From CAVYUC01 sp963783085 (GTDB lineage: Bacteria > Bacteroidota > Bacteroidia > Bacteroidales > Prolixibacteraceae), in contig CAWAMJ010000016.1 in NCBI GenBank assembly GCA_963783085.1, positions 1-64,000 on the forward strand: a DNA stretch of 64,000 nucleotides, in the 5' to 3' direction. Below are positions 52,180 to 61,008 of the stretch, one piece after another; position 1 is the first letter of the stretch, and each line of letters starts with the position of its first letter. The translations under genes and the position numbers were made by a program. Under the pieces are notes generated by a model. The model searched no databases and was not told where the DNA came from. It was given only the letters and a program-made list of their open reading frames with translations.

Positions 52180-53685
52180 TTAATTGCAGTGGGTGGTCTG
52201 TTGTTTTGTTATTACTGCTATCCAACTGCCGGGCCCCGGAGCATCTAACCCGATGAAGCTTCCTCCTTCAATGGTATTTTCCGATTTCCATTCTGCTGAA
52301 CTCAATTCCAGCCATCTCAGTGTAAACGGTGAATTGTAATCTTTTACATCGAGTTTTACCGAACCCCGGTTGGTAAAATACACCACATAATTTTCCCCGG
52401 GTTTTGCAGTTAAATAAGCTTCATTATCCTCTCTTGATGCGAGCAAGTCGTTACCTGGCGTCAGCTCCCAGAATTTCACAACAGATTCAATTTTCCGGGC
52501 TGATTTCACCGCGGCTATCGATGGTCCTGACAAACCTAATCCGGCTGGCGGCCGGTGAAACCGGGCCGATGCTGCGCCGCCGATAATATTTTTCCACCAG
52601 CGTTCCGGACCCGGAAAGGTATTGGGTGGACCATAAGTTTTAACTGTGTTTATTGGACGTGGATTTGAAGAAATGTAACTTCTAACCCATTGTAAATTAT
52701 CCCAGTGCAGCTGTCCGTCTTCCCAGTTGTTTTGCGACACATCGCAGAAAGCATATCTTTCAGGATGATCGAATGTTCGCCTGTGTGGCTCGGATTTTAA
52801 ATCAACCGCACCCCACATCTCCGTTACATAAACCGGCATACCCGCTTGTGATGCTTTTTCCTTAATCAAATCATTCCAGTAAATTGCCCATTCCTCGTCG
52901 GCAGCCGTTTCATTATCGATGCAATACAACACGTGACCAAAATTCAGTGAGACGGAAAGCATTTTTTCCACATATTTTATCTGATATTTCAGTACAGTAT
53001 CATTATTTTGCTGACCGGGAGTGGTAAAGAAAAAAGGTTGCCGGTTGCTGGCAGGATGCTGCGGATAATCACCTTTAAATCCCGACTCTTCCGCTGTGTA
53101 ATTGATGTTATTTGCGGGATTATATGGATGATCTAACCAGTAATCGCTCCAGTAGTCAAAACGATCCCATACTTCAATCTGAACGATAATGTCCCTTTTT
53201 TCCGTTTCCTCCAGAAATGATGCAAACCTGTCCCAATAGACATCATTCCATTGATTCAAATCATATTTTCCACCCTCAACTTCCAGAAAAGGGTACAATT
53301 CGAAACCCAAATCATGGCGGTCGCTCATGGTATTACGCACGTAATTTGCCCCTGCTTCCGCCATGGAATCGAGGTGCGGAATGAGTTTGTCTGCTGGCCA
53401 CTGAAATAAATTATCATCGCTGCTGGCCCCGAGTAACAAAACAGGCTTCCCTTTGTATTGCCAGTACGACGGGTTTTCCTGCCATGGCTGTATCACAGAA
53501 TCAATGGCAACTATTTGTGTTTCCTGTTCTGTCTCCTGTTCTGTTTCATTTTCTGTTTCTTCTTCGGTTTGATTTTCCGTTTCGTCTGTTTCCGGTTCGG
53601 GGATGTATGTCTTGTGGCAGTAAACCAAAGATATCACTGCTAAAAACATGAAGTACCTGGTGATTTTGCGAATTCGTTTAGTCAT
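52180..53685 (-). CDS. DUF4038-type glycoside hydrolase-like lipoprotein
   Basis: About 501 residues. Lipobox (SLVYC), a 35-residue linker almost wholly of E, T, N and Q (DETENQTEEETENETEQETE) that should hold the enzyme off the membrane, then a TIM-barrel domain of the DUF4038/GH-A type: KGKPVLLLGASSDDNLFQWP, AEAGANYVRNTMSDRHD, IIVQIEVWDRFDYWSDYW, a likely acid/base Glu in CIDNETAADEEW and a likely nucleophile Glu in VYVTEMWG. A C-terminal beta sandwich (VVYFTNRGSVKLDVKDYN to SWIAVITKQ) follows. Substrate unknown. ATG 53685 starts the signal; the frame extends to 53742. Confidence 0.75.
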   Translation of the reverse strand: MTKRIRKITRYFMFLAVISLVYCHKTYIPEPETDETENQTEEETENETEQETEQETQIVAIDSVIQPWQENPSYWQYKGKPVLLLGASSDDNLFQWPADKLIPHLDSMAEAGANYVRNTMSDRHDLGFELYPFLEVEGGKYDLNQWNDVYWDRFASFLEETEKRDIIVQIEVWDRFDYWSDYWLDHPYNPANNINYTAEESGFKGDYPQHPASNRQPFFFTTPGQQNNDTVLKYQIKYVEKMLSVSLNFGHVLYCIDNETAADEEWAIYWNDLIKEKASQAGMPVYVTEMWGAVDLKSEPHRRTFDHPERYAFCDVSQNNWEDGQLHWDNLQWVRSYISSNPRPINTVKTYGPPNTFPGPERWWKNIIGGAASARFHRPPAGLGLSGPSIAAVKSARKIESVVKFWELTPGNDLLASREDNEAYLTAKPGENYVVYFTNRGSVKLDVKDYNSPFTLRWLELSSAEWKSENTIEGGSFIGLDAPGPGSWIAVITKQQTTHCN

Positions 53686-54015
53686 AACCTGTGGTTTTTT
53701 GTTGTTGCTTAAGAAGCCCGTCTGTGTTGCCAAAACCGGCATTGCCTGATTTTATATACCAAAAGGTATGAAACTATTTCAAAATTTCAGTTAAAAAGTT
53801 TCACTTCTGGAGAATATATATAAAACCCGGTATTTTATAAAAGGTTCTGGAATTTAAAAAAATGCACCGGTAATATGATGTGGTGAAATAAACTTTCGGG
53901 ATCACTTTGATATTTCGCGCTGGATTTCAAGAATCCGAAAAAATGCTTTCAAAAAGCTAAAAGATTTGCTGGTGTTTTTCCAAGTGCAGAGCTGGCAACT
54001 AACGTTCAGCGGATG
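53686..54015. other. Intergenic region, no gene seen
   Basis: 330 bases between the glycoside hydrolase and the reductase gene, AT-rich. Small inverted repeats (ATACC-AAAA-GGTAT at 53756-53769) near the start of the glycoside hydrolase transcript; no open frame, terminator or tRNA recognised. Confidence 0.5.
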
Positions 54016-55011
54016 TTATTCATTTAGTTTCAGAACGGTTCGGCCTTTTAAATTTCCGTTAAGCATCAACTCCATTTTGCCGGCTACTTCATCAAGTGAT
54101 ATTTCATTGCAGGTATCCATTAACTGCGATGGTTGCCAGTTGCCGGCCAGTTTTTCCCAAACCTGTTTCCGGTATTTCATCGGATAATTCTGAGAGTCGA
54201 TGCCTATTAGTGCCACCCCTCTTAAAATAAAAGGGAACACGGTAAGTTCAAGCTTTGGTGATGCAACATTCCCGCAACATGCCACGGCTCCCATCGGCGC
54301 GGTTGATTTGATAATATTTTCCAAAATCACTCCTCCAACGGTATCGATTGCGCCTGCATGAGTTGGTTTTAACATTGGCCGTTTATCAAAATTTTCAAAC
54401 TCATTGCGCAGGATTATTTTTTTTGCTCCCAGTTTGAGCAGGTAATCGCTTTCCGATGCTTTACCGGTAATTGCGATCACAGAATAGCCCAGTCTGGCAA
54501 GAATAGAAATACTCATTGATCCAACGCCGCCGGTAGCTCCCGAAACCATAATTTCCCCGTCTTCGGGTTGAACCAATTCTGAAAGGCGCAAAATGGAAAT
54601 TCCAGCCGTTAATCCGGCGGTGCCAAATACCATCGCCTCTTTCATGGTCAGGTTTTCCGGTAATTTAAGCGCCCACGCCGACGGAACCCGAATAAACTCG
54701 CTAAATCCCCCGGCAGTATTCATCCCCAAATCGTAACCTGTAACAATTACTTTGTCGCCAATTTGAAATGCCGAATCTTCAGATTTGGCCACAGTTCCTG
54801 CAGCATCAATTCCCGGCGTGTGCGGATAAGTTTTTGTTACTCCTTTATTTCCGGACGCAGAAAGTGCATCCTTGTAATTCAACGACGAGTAGGAAACCTT
54901 AATTAACAAATTGCCTTTTGGCAAATCCTTAATATGCCGTGTTTTAACAGTTCCGGCAAATTTCCCGTTCTTTTCTTCCACAACAAACGATTTAAATTCC
55001 TGCTTTTCCAT
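54016..55011 (-). CDS. YhdH/AcuI-type quinone oxidoreductase (acrylyl-CoA reductase family)
   Basis: About 331 residues of the medium-chain reductase family, NADPH-dependent, without zinc. Typical segments: FKSFVVEEKNGKF, LIKVSYSSLNYKDALSASG, THTPGID-like YPHTPGIDAAGTV, GYDLGMNTAGGFSEFIRVPSAW, GTAGLTAG, the Rossmann motif VSGATGGVGSMSISILARLGY and a PFILRGVALIGIDSQNYP stretch characteristic of the YhdH/AcuI branch. Relatives reduce acrylyl-CoA to propionyl-CoA. ATG 55011 begins the conserved MEKQEFKSFVVEE; an upstream ATG at 55047 adds 12 residues. Confidence 0.88.
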   Translation of the reverse strand: MEKQEFKSFVVEEKNGKFAGTVKTRHIKDLPKGNLLIKVSYSSLNYKDALSASGNKGVTKTYPHTPGIDAAGTVAKSEDSAFQIGDKVIVTGYDLGMNTAGGFSEFIRVPSAWALKLPENLTMKEAMVFGTAGLTAGISILRLSELVQPEDGEIMVSGATGGVGSMSISILARLGYSVIAITGKASESDYLLKLGAKKIILRNEFENFDKRPMLKPTHAGAIDTVGGVILENIIKSTAPMGAVACCGNVASPKLELTVFPFILRGVALIGIDSQNYPMKYRKQVWEKLAGNWQPSQLMDTCNEISLDEVAGKMELMLNGNLKGRTVLKLNE

Positions 55012-55096
55012 GATGCCTGGTTTTTTATCTGTATTTCGGATTTTCAAATCGAAAGCAGGTCATTTCGATGTAAATAAACTGCTCAGCGCGTGTAGT

Positions 55097-56119
55097 TTAT
55101 TCCACAACCAACCTCTTTTTAACCTTAAAAGCTTCGGCCGGATTCAATGTGAAAATCTCGTAAATGTCCTGCTGGGCGAGACCATTTTTTTCAAGCGCCG
55201 GAATGAGTAGTTCCTCGATTTCGGTAAATCCGCGAAAGTCTCCGCCGTTGAGTTCGCCGGGGCGGTACCAGCCGGCATCGTGCGAAAAGAGGACGCGGTT
55301 GAGCAAACCCTCTTTTTTCATCAGAAGGGCAAATTCAACGAAACGGTCGAGGCGGTCGGGGTTGAAATTGTCGAAGGCTATCCATGCGCCGCGCCGGGCT
55401 GCTTCAATGTGCGTGTTGTAGTCGGGCTCGTTGTGCGCATGTGTCCAGATAAATGCCGATGGATTGATTCCGTAGCTTTCCAAAATTTCAAGTTGCTGAA
55501 ATGCGGGCAATGCCAACCCGGTGTGCGACATAATGGTGAGGCCGGTTGCTTTGTGCGTGATACAGGCGGCTTCAACAATCTTCCGGTTAATTTCCTCCAG
55601 CGGTTTTGGTTCCACTGAAATTTTGATAAATCCCGGATAAATGCCAGTGTCTTCAATTCCGTTTTGTGCTTCATCGATCCAGCGTTCTGCCAGTTGCCCG
55701 GCGGTTTCGGCAAAGGCATGTTCCGGAAGATATTTGCCGCCGACAGCACTGTAATACCCGGTGTTCGTTAAAATATGCAATCCTGATTTATCCGAAAGCA
55801 TTTTCAGCAGTTCCGGATCGCGGCCGAGGTAAGCCGGGGTACATTCCACCAGCGTTTTATAGCCCAGTTTTTTGATTTCGGTTAAATAAGGCAGCACTTT
55901 TTCTGCCACTTCATTTTTGTCCCAGCGTTCGTAACCAGTGCTGTCGGCGCCGATAAAATCGACAAGCAAATGTTCGTGGTGAAGAGTTTTTCCGATTGCA
56001 CTGGCGGGGATTTCCCCATTCACGGTAATTATTTTCGATTCTTTCGTATTGCAGGAATATACCAGACTAAGGCTAAAACAAAGGCAGAGGCAAAAGTGAG
56101 GAAATCGAATAATCTTCAT
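55097..56119 (-). CDS. Phosphotriesterase-family lipoprotein
   Basis: 340-residue amidohydrolase-fold protein on the envelope: lipobox LVYSC at about residue 23. Binuclear metal site residues are visible: HHEHL (H-x-H), lysine in GFIKISVE (carbamylated in the family), SHTG, HAHNEPD and RVLFSHDAGW with the last aspartate. Known members are phosphotriesterases or lactonases; an R-x-x-W-I-D-E segment is conserved. The start is an ATG whose first residues form the signal. It lies 85 bases upstream of the reductase on the same strand, perhaps in one transcript. Confidence 0.86.
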   Translation of the reverse strand: MKIIRFPHFCLCLCFSLSLVYSCNTKESKIITVNGEIPASAIGKTLHHEHLLVDFIGADSTGYERWDKNEVAEKVLPYLTEIKKLGYKTLVECTPAYLGRDPELLKMLSDKSGLHILTNTGYYSAVGGKYLPEHAFAETAGQLAERWIDEAQNGIEDTGIYPGFIKISVEPKPLEEINRKIVEAACITHKATGLTIMSHTGLALPAFQQLEILESYGINPSAFIWTHAHNEPDYNTHIEAARRGAWIAFDNFNPDRLDRFVEFALLMKKEGLLNRVLFSHDAGWYRPGELNGGDFRGFTEIEELLIPALEKNGLAQQDIYEIFTLNPAEAFKVKKRLVVE

Positions 56120-56314
56120 TTTCGGTTTCGTTTAATTTGGTTCAATTTACGAAATCCGATGATTATCGAGTTGGTTCTAAAGCTAAAATATTTTGATAAT
56201 TATCCTTTGCCGTTGTGCTTTAGCCAACGGTTTATTTAAGATGTGGAACCTTATTGGCTTGTAGGCCTTAATTTTTAGGGGTTAGCGAAGGTGAGTCGCC
56301 TCGTACTTGTGGAG

Positions 56315-57235
56315 TTACCTTGTGCTTTCATTTTTCCTCATTTTCTGCTTTTTAGATACCAGGATAGCGCCGGAAATCACCAGCGCCGCGCCCAAAACGG
56401 TTATCAGTGAGAAACGTTCGTGCTGAATCCAGGAAACGTCAAGTTTGGTGAGGATTCCCATGGTAATGAAGGTAATGATTGGATTGATGATAATAATAAC
56501 GCTTACTTTGTTGGCCTCTGTATATTTCAGCGCCTGTGCCAGGCACGTGTATGCAATAAACGTGTTGGCGCCCAGAAAAATCATCAGTACCCACCAGTAC
56601 CAGTTCAAATGCAGCAACGGGCTGAGATTGATAAACGGCAGGTACAACACCGACGGCAATCCGAAAAGAAAAAGGTTTAAACTTTGCACCGGGTGTTTTA
56701 CTACCAGCTTCTTTTGAAGTATTGCATAAATCGCCCACGCTACCGCACCGGAAATAACAAACAATATCCCGATGTTGTATTCTTTTTTGCTCTCAAAAAA
56801 TGCTGAAAGCTGGTCGCTGTAAAAGAATGCCAGACCGGTAACAGCAACGGCAAACCCGATGATTTGATTTCGGCTGATTTTTTCCTTAAAAAGTGCAAAT
56901 CCGGCAACTGCCAGCATGATTGGCCCGGTTTGTATAAAAAGCTGGGCATTGCTGGGTGTTGTACGGTCGATGCCGAGCATAAACCCGAGGTAATTCCATG
57001 AAAGCGCCAGCGCAGCAAATACCAGTAAAAGAGGCGGTTTTATCATTATTTTCATCGAAGCCGGATTTCGCGCCAACTGCCAGCCCGACAATAAAATGAA
57101 CGCTACAAAAAACCGGAACCACACGATGGTTTTGGGATCCACTTCCTGCACCGCTATCTTTAAAGCAATGGCCAGAAATCCCCAGAAAAAGGCGGTGACG
57201 GCAGCGTAAATTATTCCTTTGGTGTGGTTTTGCAT
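56315..57235 (-). CDS. EamA family transporter (DMT superfamily)
   Basis: 306 residues with ten predicted membrane helices in two EamA repeats (the first opens GIIYAAVTAFFWGFLAIALKIAVQ, the second at about 155 GILFVISGAVAWAIYAILQKKLV). The loops contain WFRFFVAF and the EANKVSVIIIINPIITF motif. The C-terminus is basic. Probably a small-metabolite or amino-acid exporter; substrate unknown. It follows the MazF-like toxin gene on the same strand by 19 bases. Confidence 0.88.
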   Translation of the reverse strand: MQNHTKGIIYAAVTAFFWGFLAIALKIAVQEVDPKTIVWFRFFVAFILLSGWQLARNPASMKIMIKPPLLLVFAALALSWNYLGFMLGIDRTTPSNAQLFIQTGPIMLAVAGFALFKEKISRNQIIGFAVAVTGLAFFYSDQLSAFFESKKEYNIGILFVISGAVAWAIYAILQKKLVVKHPVQSLNLFLFGLPSVLYLPFINLSPLLHLNWYWWVLMIFLGANTFIAYTCLAQALKYTEANKVSVIIIINPIITFITMGILTKLDVSWIQHERFSLITVLGAALVISGAILVSKKQKMRKNESTR

Positions 57236-57254
57236 TGAATACTGGAAAGTTTTC

Positions 57255-57593
57255 TCAGAAGTTGTCAGAGATAAGATTGCAAACAGAAGAAGAAATCTCA
57301 GAATACTTACTTTTTTTTATTCTGCCAACCTTTTTGATTATGATGCTTTTATCTGCTGCAAATATTCTGTTGGGTCGTATGTTGCTTTGTTTATATAAAC
57401 CTCCGCTTGCGAAATCAGAATCTGATAGTGAAACGGCATATGTATCCCGAATTTTTTGGCTTGTTATTTGGCAAAGAATGACATCATCTCCGATTAAATC
57501 AGCAAGAACGAGAGCCGGGCGTCTTTTCGATTTGGTTAAGTCGGAAAAGGGAAAAGGCAACACAACAATATCGCCTTTTACAAATCTTTCCAT
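57255..57593 (-). CDS. MazF/PemK-type toxin
   Basis: 112-residue predicted mRNA endoribonuclease. The beginning VKGDIVVLPFPFSDLTKSKRRPALVL matches the PemK/MazF fold, with the K-R-R-P-A-L-V strand that carries the catalytic Arg region, followed by DVILCQITSQK (the T/S catalytic strand) and an NIRPNRIFAADKSII segment. It is encoded directly after an overlapping small antitoxin gene and is therefore the toxin of a type II module. Confidence 0.87.
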   Translation of the reverse strand: MERFVKGDIVVLPFPFSDLTKSKRRPALVLADLIGDDVILCQITSQKIRDTYAVSLSDSDFASGGLYKQSNIRPNRIFAADKSIIIKKVGRIKKSKYSEISSSVCNLISDNF

Positions 57594-57772
57594 GCTTCGT
57601 CCTCCTCAACTTTATCCCAATCTTTAGCGAGTACATCATAACTTGCCAGATGAGTTTCGATCAATTCAGAACTCCTTCGGAACTTTAAAAATTTGATAAA
57701 ATCAAGTATTTCATTCGTCAGTTCTTCCGGAACGGATTTAAGTTCTTCAATTATCATTTGTTTTGTTGCCAT
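57578..57772 (-). CDS. Antitoxin partner of the MazF-type toxin
   Basis: 64 residues, acidic, with a helical body (MIIEELKSVPEELTNEILDFIKFLKFRRSSE) and an acidic C-terminus (VEEDEAWKDL) of the kind that folds onto the toxin. It resembles DUF2281-type antitoxins (about 60-80 residues). Its 3' end overlaps the toxin start by 16 bases, as is normal for such pairs. Confidence 0.8.
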   Translation of the reverse strand: MATKQMIIEELKSVPEELTNEILDFIKFLKFRRSSELIETHLASYDVLAKDWDKVEEDEAWKDL

Positions 57773-57814
57773 CGGTATTTTAAATTTTCAAATAAAGATA
57801 ACCAACAATTCTCA

Positions 57815-60265
57815 TTACCGCAATTCAGCATCGAGTTCCCGTTTGTATGCCTCAACGAGTTTTTGCATGGTTTTGTCGATTTGCTTTTCTTTTAGCGTAC
57901 GCTGGTCGTCGCGTAAAATGAAACTTACTGCATACGATTTTTTACCTTCCGGAATTCCTTTGCCTTCGTATACGTCGAACAAATCGACTTTGCGCAGGAT
58001 GCTGCGTTCGGTTTTATACGCCAGTTCCTTTATCTGCCGGAATGTTGCCTGCTTATCGATTAACAACGCCAAGTCACGCCGTACCGCCGGATATTTCGGC
58101 AATTCTTCAAACGTTACCCGGTGCTTTTTGTTTTCAGCTAAAACCAGACCCCAGTTGAAATCCGCGTAATATACCGGATTTTCAACTTCGAATTTTTTCA
58201 GCAATCCCCGTTCAACGATTCCCAGGTGAACGAGTGGTTTGTTGTTGAAGTTGTAAGAGATCCCTTCAGAAAAGAGTTCAAATCCGCTGGTTTCGGTTTG
58301 TGCCTGTTCCACCGGAAAGCCCAGGCGTTTCAATATATTTTCCACATATGATTTTAGCTGAAAGAAGGTGGACTGTTGTTGTTCGCCGGCCCAGCTTTCT
58401 GCTTCTTTTTTCCCGGTGATAAAAATACCGAGGTGTTCTTCCTCCCGGTAATTCGTTTCAGGGTGCTCTTTCAGCTCCGTTCCCTTATAAAAATAGCAGT
58501 TCCCGAATTCGTAGAGTTTCAGGTTTTTATTCTGCCTGTTCGAATTGTAAGCGATGCATTCCAATCCGCCAAACAAAAGGGTCTGGCGCATTCCATTCAA
58601 ATCGGCGCTGAGCGGGTTCAGCAACTTCACAGTTTTAGCGTCATTAAATTCTTTCAGATTGTCGTAGTAAGCGCTTTTGGTCAATGAGTTCGACCAGATT
58701 TCATTAAAACCCTGAGCAGTGAGCATTTCAGAAATCAGGTTTTTGACTTGTCCCGGCTCAGGTTGTTCGGCGTACTGCAACGACGATTTAACAGTTGCCG
58801 GAATTTCTACATTGTTGTATCCGTATATCCGCAGGATTTCCTCGATAACGTCAGCTTCGCGCTGTACATCCACGCGATACGGTGGTACGAGCAATGCCAG
58901 ACCGTGTCCGTCTTCATTTTCAATTTTAATTTCCAACGCAGTCAATATGTTTTTGATGGTATCTTTTTGCAGGTCTTTCCCGATTAACCGCCGGACATTG
59001 GCAAAGGAAATATAGACGTTGAAATCTTTCACCGGTTTTGGATATTCATCCACCACTTCCGAAGAAATATTTCCGCCGGCAATTTCTTTGATTAGTAAAG
59101 CGGCCCGTTTCAAGGCGTAAATCACCCCGTTCGGATCGACGCCCCTTTCGAAACGGAACGATGCATCGGTATTTAAGGCGTGCCTGCGCGCGGTTTTACG
59201 GATATGCACCGGGTCGAAGTAAGCGCTTTCCAGGAATATATTTTGAGAGGAATTTTTTACTCCCGACTGTATTCCGCCAAAAATCCCGCCGATACACATG
59301 GCGGCTTCGGTATTGCAAATCATCAGGTCGTCCTCGTGCAGGCCTCGTTCCACTTCGTCGAGTGTGATAAATTTTGTTCCTGCCGGCATTTTACGAACCG
59401 CCACTTTTCCGCCGGTAATTTCATCGGCATCAAATGCATGCAGTGGCTGCCCCGTTTCAAAGAGTACGTAGTTAGTAATATCCACCACATTGTTGATGGG
59501 CGAGTGGCCGATGGCTTTCAACCGGTTTTTTAGCCAGCCGGGCGATTCTTTTACCTCGACTCCCGAAATGGTAACGCCGGTATACCTCGGGCACGCTTCC
59601 GGATTTAAAATTTCCACCGGAATTTCACGGTTGTGGTTGTCGGCTTTAAAATCCTCCACCGACGGACGCGTATAAACAGTCGTTTTTTCCTGACTGAGGA
59701 AAGCCGCCAAATCGCGTGCTACGCCAATGTGCGATGCCGCGTCGATGCGGTTCGGTGTGAGGTCGATTTCGATGACCCAATCCGACTGTACATGGAAATA
59801 ATCCCTGGCTTCGGTTCCGACTTCCGCTGATTCGTCGAGTACGATAATTCCCTCGTGGTTGTTTCCAATCCCGATTTCATCCTCGGCACAAATCATTCCC
59901 TGCGAAGCTTCGCCTCTGATTTTTGCTTTTTTGAGGGTGAGTTCCTCGTCGCCCATGTAGAGCGTGGTTCCAACCGGTGCTACCACCACTTTTTGTCCGG
60001 CTGCCACATTGGGCGCGCCGCAAACAATGTGCAACAATTCGCCGGCTCCGATATCAACGGTGGTTTTGCTTAGTTTGTCGGCATTTGGGTGAGGCTCGCA
60101 GGTGATTACCTTTCCAATTACCAAACCTTTCATTCCGCCTTTAACGGTTTCCACTTCCTCCACGCCGGCTACCTCGAGCCCGATTTGCGTGAGGACTTTC
60201 GCAATTTCTTCCGGCGATTGTTCCAGTTGTATGTAATCTTTTAACCAGGAATAAGATATCTTCAT
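57815..60265 (-). CDS. pheT: Phenylalanyl-tRNA synthetase beta chain
   Basis: 816 residues, the bacterial length. It opens MKISYSWLKDYIQL, then a tRNA-binding EMAP-like domain (GLVIGKVITCEPHPNADKLSKTTVDIG), the B3/B4 editing domain (LTPNRIDAASHIGVARDLAAFL, then LHEDDLMICNTEAAMCIGGIFGG), B5 (RIYGYNNVEIP), a degenerate synthetase core and a C-terminal FDX-ACB domain (YPAVRRDLALLIDKQATFRQIKELAY to LKEKQIDKTMQKLVEAYKREL). The ATG 60265 is chosen as it starts the conserved part and lies downstream of the -7 element at 60302; a 5' extension to 60304 would overlap it. pheS is not in the window. Confidence 0.96.
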   Translation of the reverse strand: MKISYSWLKDYIQLEQSPEEIAKVLTQIGLEVAGVEEVETVKGGMKGLVIGKVITCEPHPNADKLSKTTVDIGAGELLHIVCGAPNVAAGQKVVVAPVGTTLYMGDEELTLKKAKIRGEASQGMICAEDEIGIGNNHEGIIVLDESAEVGTEARDYFHVQSDWVIEIDLTPNRIDAASHIGVARDLAAFLSQEKTTVYTRPSVEDFKADNHNREIPVEILNPEACPRYTGVTISGVEVKESPGWLKNRLKAIGHSPINNVVDITNYVLFETGQPLHAFDADEITGGKVAVRKMPAGTKFITLDEVERGLHEDDLMICNTEAAMCIGGIFGGIQSGVKNSSQNIFLESAYFDPVHIRKTARRHALNTDASFRFERGVDPNGVIYALKRAALLIKEIAGGNISSEVVDEYPKPVKDFNVYISFANVRRLIGKDLQKDTIKNILTALEIKIENEDGHGLALLVPPYRVDVQREADVIEEILRIYGYNNVEIPATVKSSLQYAEQPEPGQVKNLISEMLTAQGFNEIWSNSLTKSAYYDNLKEFNDAKTVKLLNPLSADLNGMRQTLLFGGLECIAYNSNRQNKNLKLYEFGNCYFYKGTELKEHPETNYREEEHLGIFITGKKEAESWAGEQQQSTFFQLKSYVENILKRLGFPVEQAQTETSGFELFSEGISYNFNNKPLVHLGIVERGLLKKFEVENPVYYADFNWGLVLAENKKHRVTFEELPKYPAVRRDLALLIDKQATFRQIKELAYKTERSILRKVDLFDVYEGKGIPEGKKSYAVSFILRDDQRTLKEKQIDKTMQKLVEAYKRELDAELR

Positions 60266-60301
60266 TTTTATCGAATTTTTCGAGCTTTTTTTTGAATCCG
60301 A

Positions 60302-60309
60302 CAAAAGTA
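60302..60309 (-). promoter_or_regulatory. -7 element (TACTTTTG) for pheT
   Basis: Exact TAnnTTTG match on the minus strand, 36 bases before the chosen pheT ATG. Confidence 0.45.
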
Positions 60310-60360
60310 AGGATTTTTTGGGGGAATGGAGTGGGTGCGGATTATTAAGGTAATTTTGTT

Positions 60361-60435
60361 AACGCTGACAAGTCCTGCGGACGTTGTCAGGTTATGGCTG
60401 CCCGACTTGTCAGCGTCGTTAGACCTGACAACGTC
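60361..60435. repeat. Interleaved inverted repeats (A-B-A'-B')
   Basis: Two complementary pairs in crossed order: AACGCTGACAAGTC (60361-60374) with GACTTGTCAGCGT (60404-60416), and GACGTTGTCAGGT (60380-60392) with ACCTGACAACGTC (60423-60435). A and B' (and A' and B) are also near-copies of each other, so the structure could equally be two alternating palindromic units. It is between pheT and the truncated restriction-modification gene start. Confidence 0.75.
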
Positions 60436-60531
60436 AATAAGGGGGGAGATTGAATTCAAAACTTTTATTGTACTTGCCGGTAATCCTTCTGTTAGAATTT
60501 TTTAAATTGCTTCCTTTTTTTCCTTTCAACC

Positions 60532-60717
60532 ATGATCTCAAAACAGGAAGCATACACCAAAATCAGCGAACTCGTTACCCGGTTTGAAGACCAAATCGAT
60601 TCGTATAAACCAAAAAAATTCAGGATACCACCGGTATCCTACGTTTATAGAAAAACGATTCATCATTCGATGTTCGACCCGGGGTCGTATCCGCAATTAT
60701 TACCAAAGTTTCTATAA
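60532..60717 (+). pseudogene. Severed N-terminus of a type IIG/TaqI-like restriction-modification protein
   Basis: The first 26 residues (ISKQEAYTKISELV then TRFEDQIDSYK) match, from memory, the N-terminus of large restriction endonuclease/methylase proteins which would continue with a Y-N-E-T-x-T-R-R-D-F-I segment. Here the frame leaves this homology at about 60610 and reads into a hairpin-rich non-coding stretch, ending at 60717. No further part of the gene is in the next 290 bases. I take it as the 5' stub of a gene cut by a repeat insertion or deletion. Confidence 0.5.
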
Positions 60718-60800
60718 ACATTGAAATCCGCTGGATTTCTTTCGCTAACGAAGGTTTCCAGGTTAAAAAGCATTATCCCAAAGCCGCCATCAATGGCGGG
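60622..60800. repeat. Cluster of hairpins, probable interspersed repeat
   Basis: In succession: AGGATACC-ACC-GGTATCCT (60622-60640), GTTTATAGAAA ... TTTCTATAAAC (60643-60653 with 60709-60719) enclosing CGACCC-G-GGGTCG, GAAATCC-GCT-GGATTTC (60723-60739), and CCGCCAT-CA-ATGGCGG (60784-60799). This looks like one composite mobile or REP-like element lodged in the restriction-modification stub. Confidence 0.65.
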
Positions 60801-61008
60801 TTTGTCCCCGTTAAACTATTAATCACGTTTTCTTTCCCCATTTAGGCGAAATGCAAGGGTAAGGTTAGTACTGGCTGGCAATGGGGTCATCCGGGGGTAA
60901 ATAATTGATAGCGATGAGTGGTAAATTGAGCAGGTGAACTCCAGTCACCAGCTCAAAACACAGCTCATTTTCATTGATTTGCCGAAAAAATAAAAGACTG
61001 TTTAAACC
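60801..61008. other. Non-coding remainder of the repeat-bearing region
   Basis: Runs up to the membrane protein gene stop. No open frame, tRNA or terminator recognised. Confidence 0.4.

Noticed and set aside
57235..57627. 130-codon plus-strand frame opposite the MazF-type toxin
   Set aside because: Antisense of the toxin, which has a clear family motif and an overlapping antitoxin.
60266..61008. tRNA or other structured RNA gene in the hairpin-rich region
   Set aside because: The hairpins do not form a cloverleaf and lack T-loop and CCA-like features.
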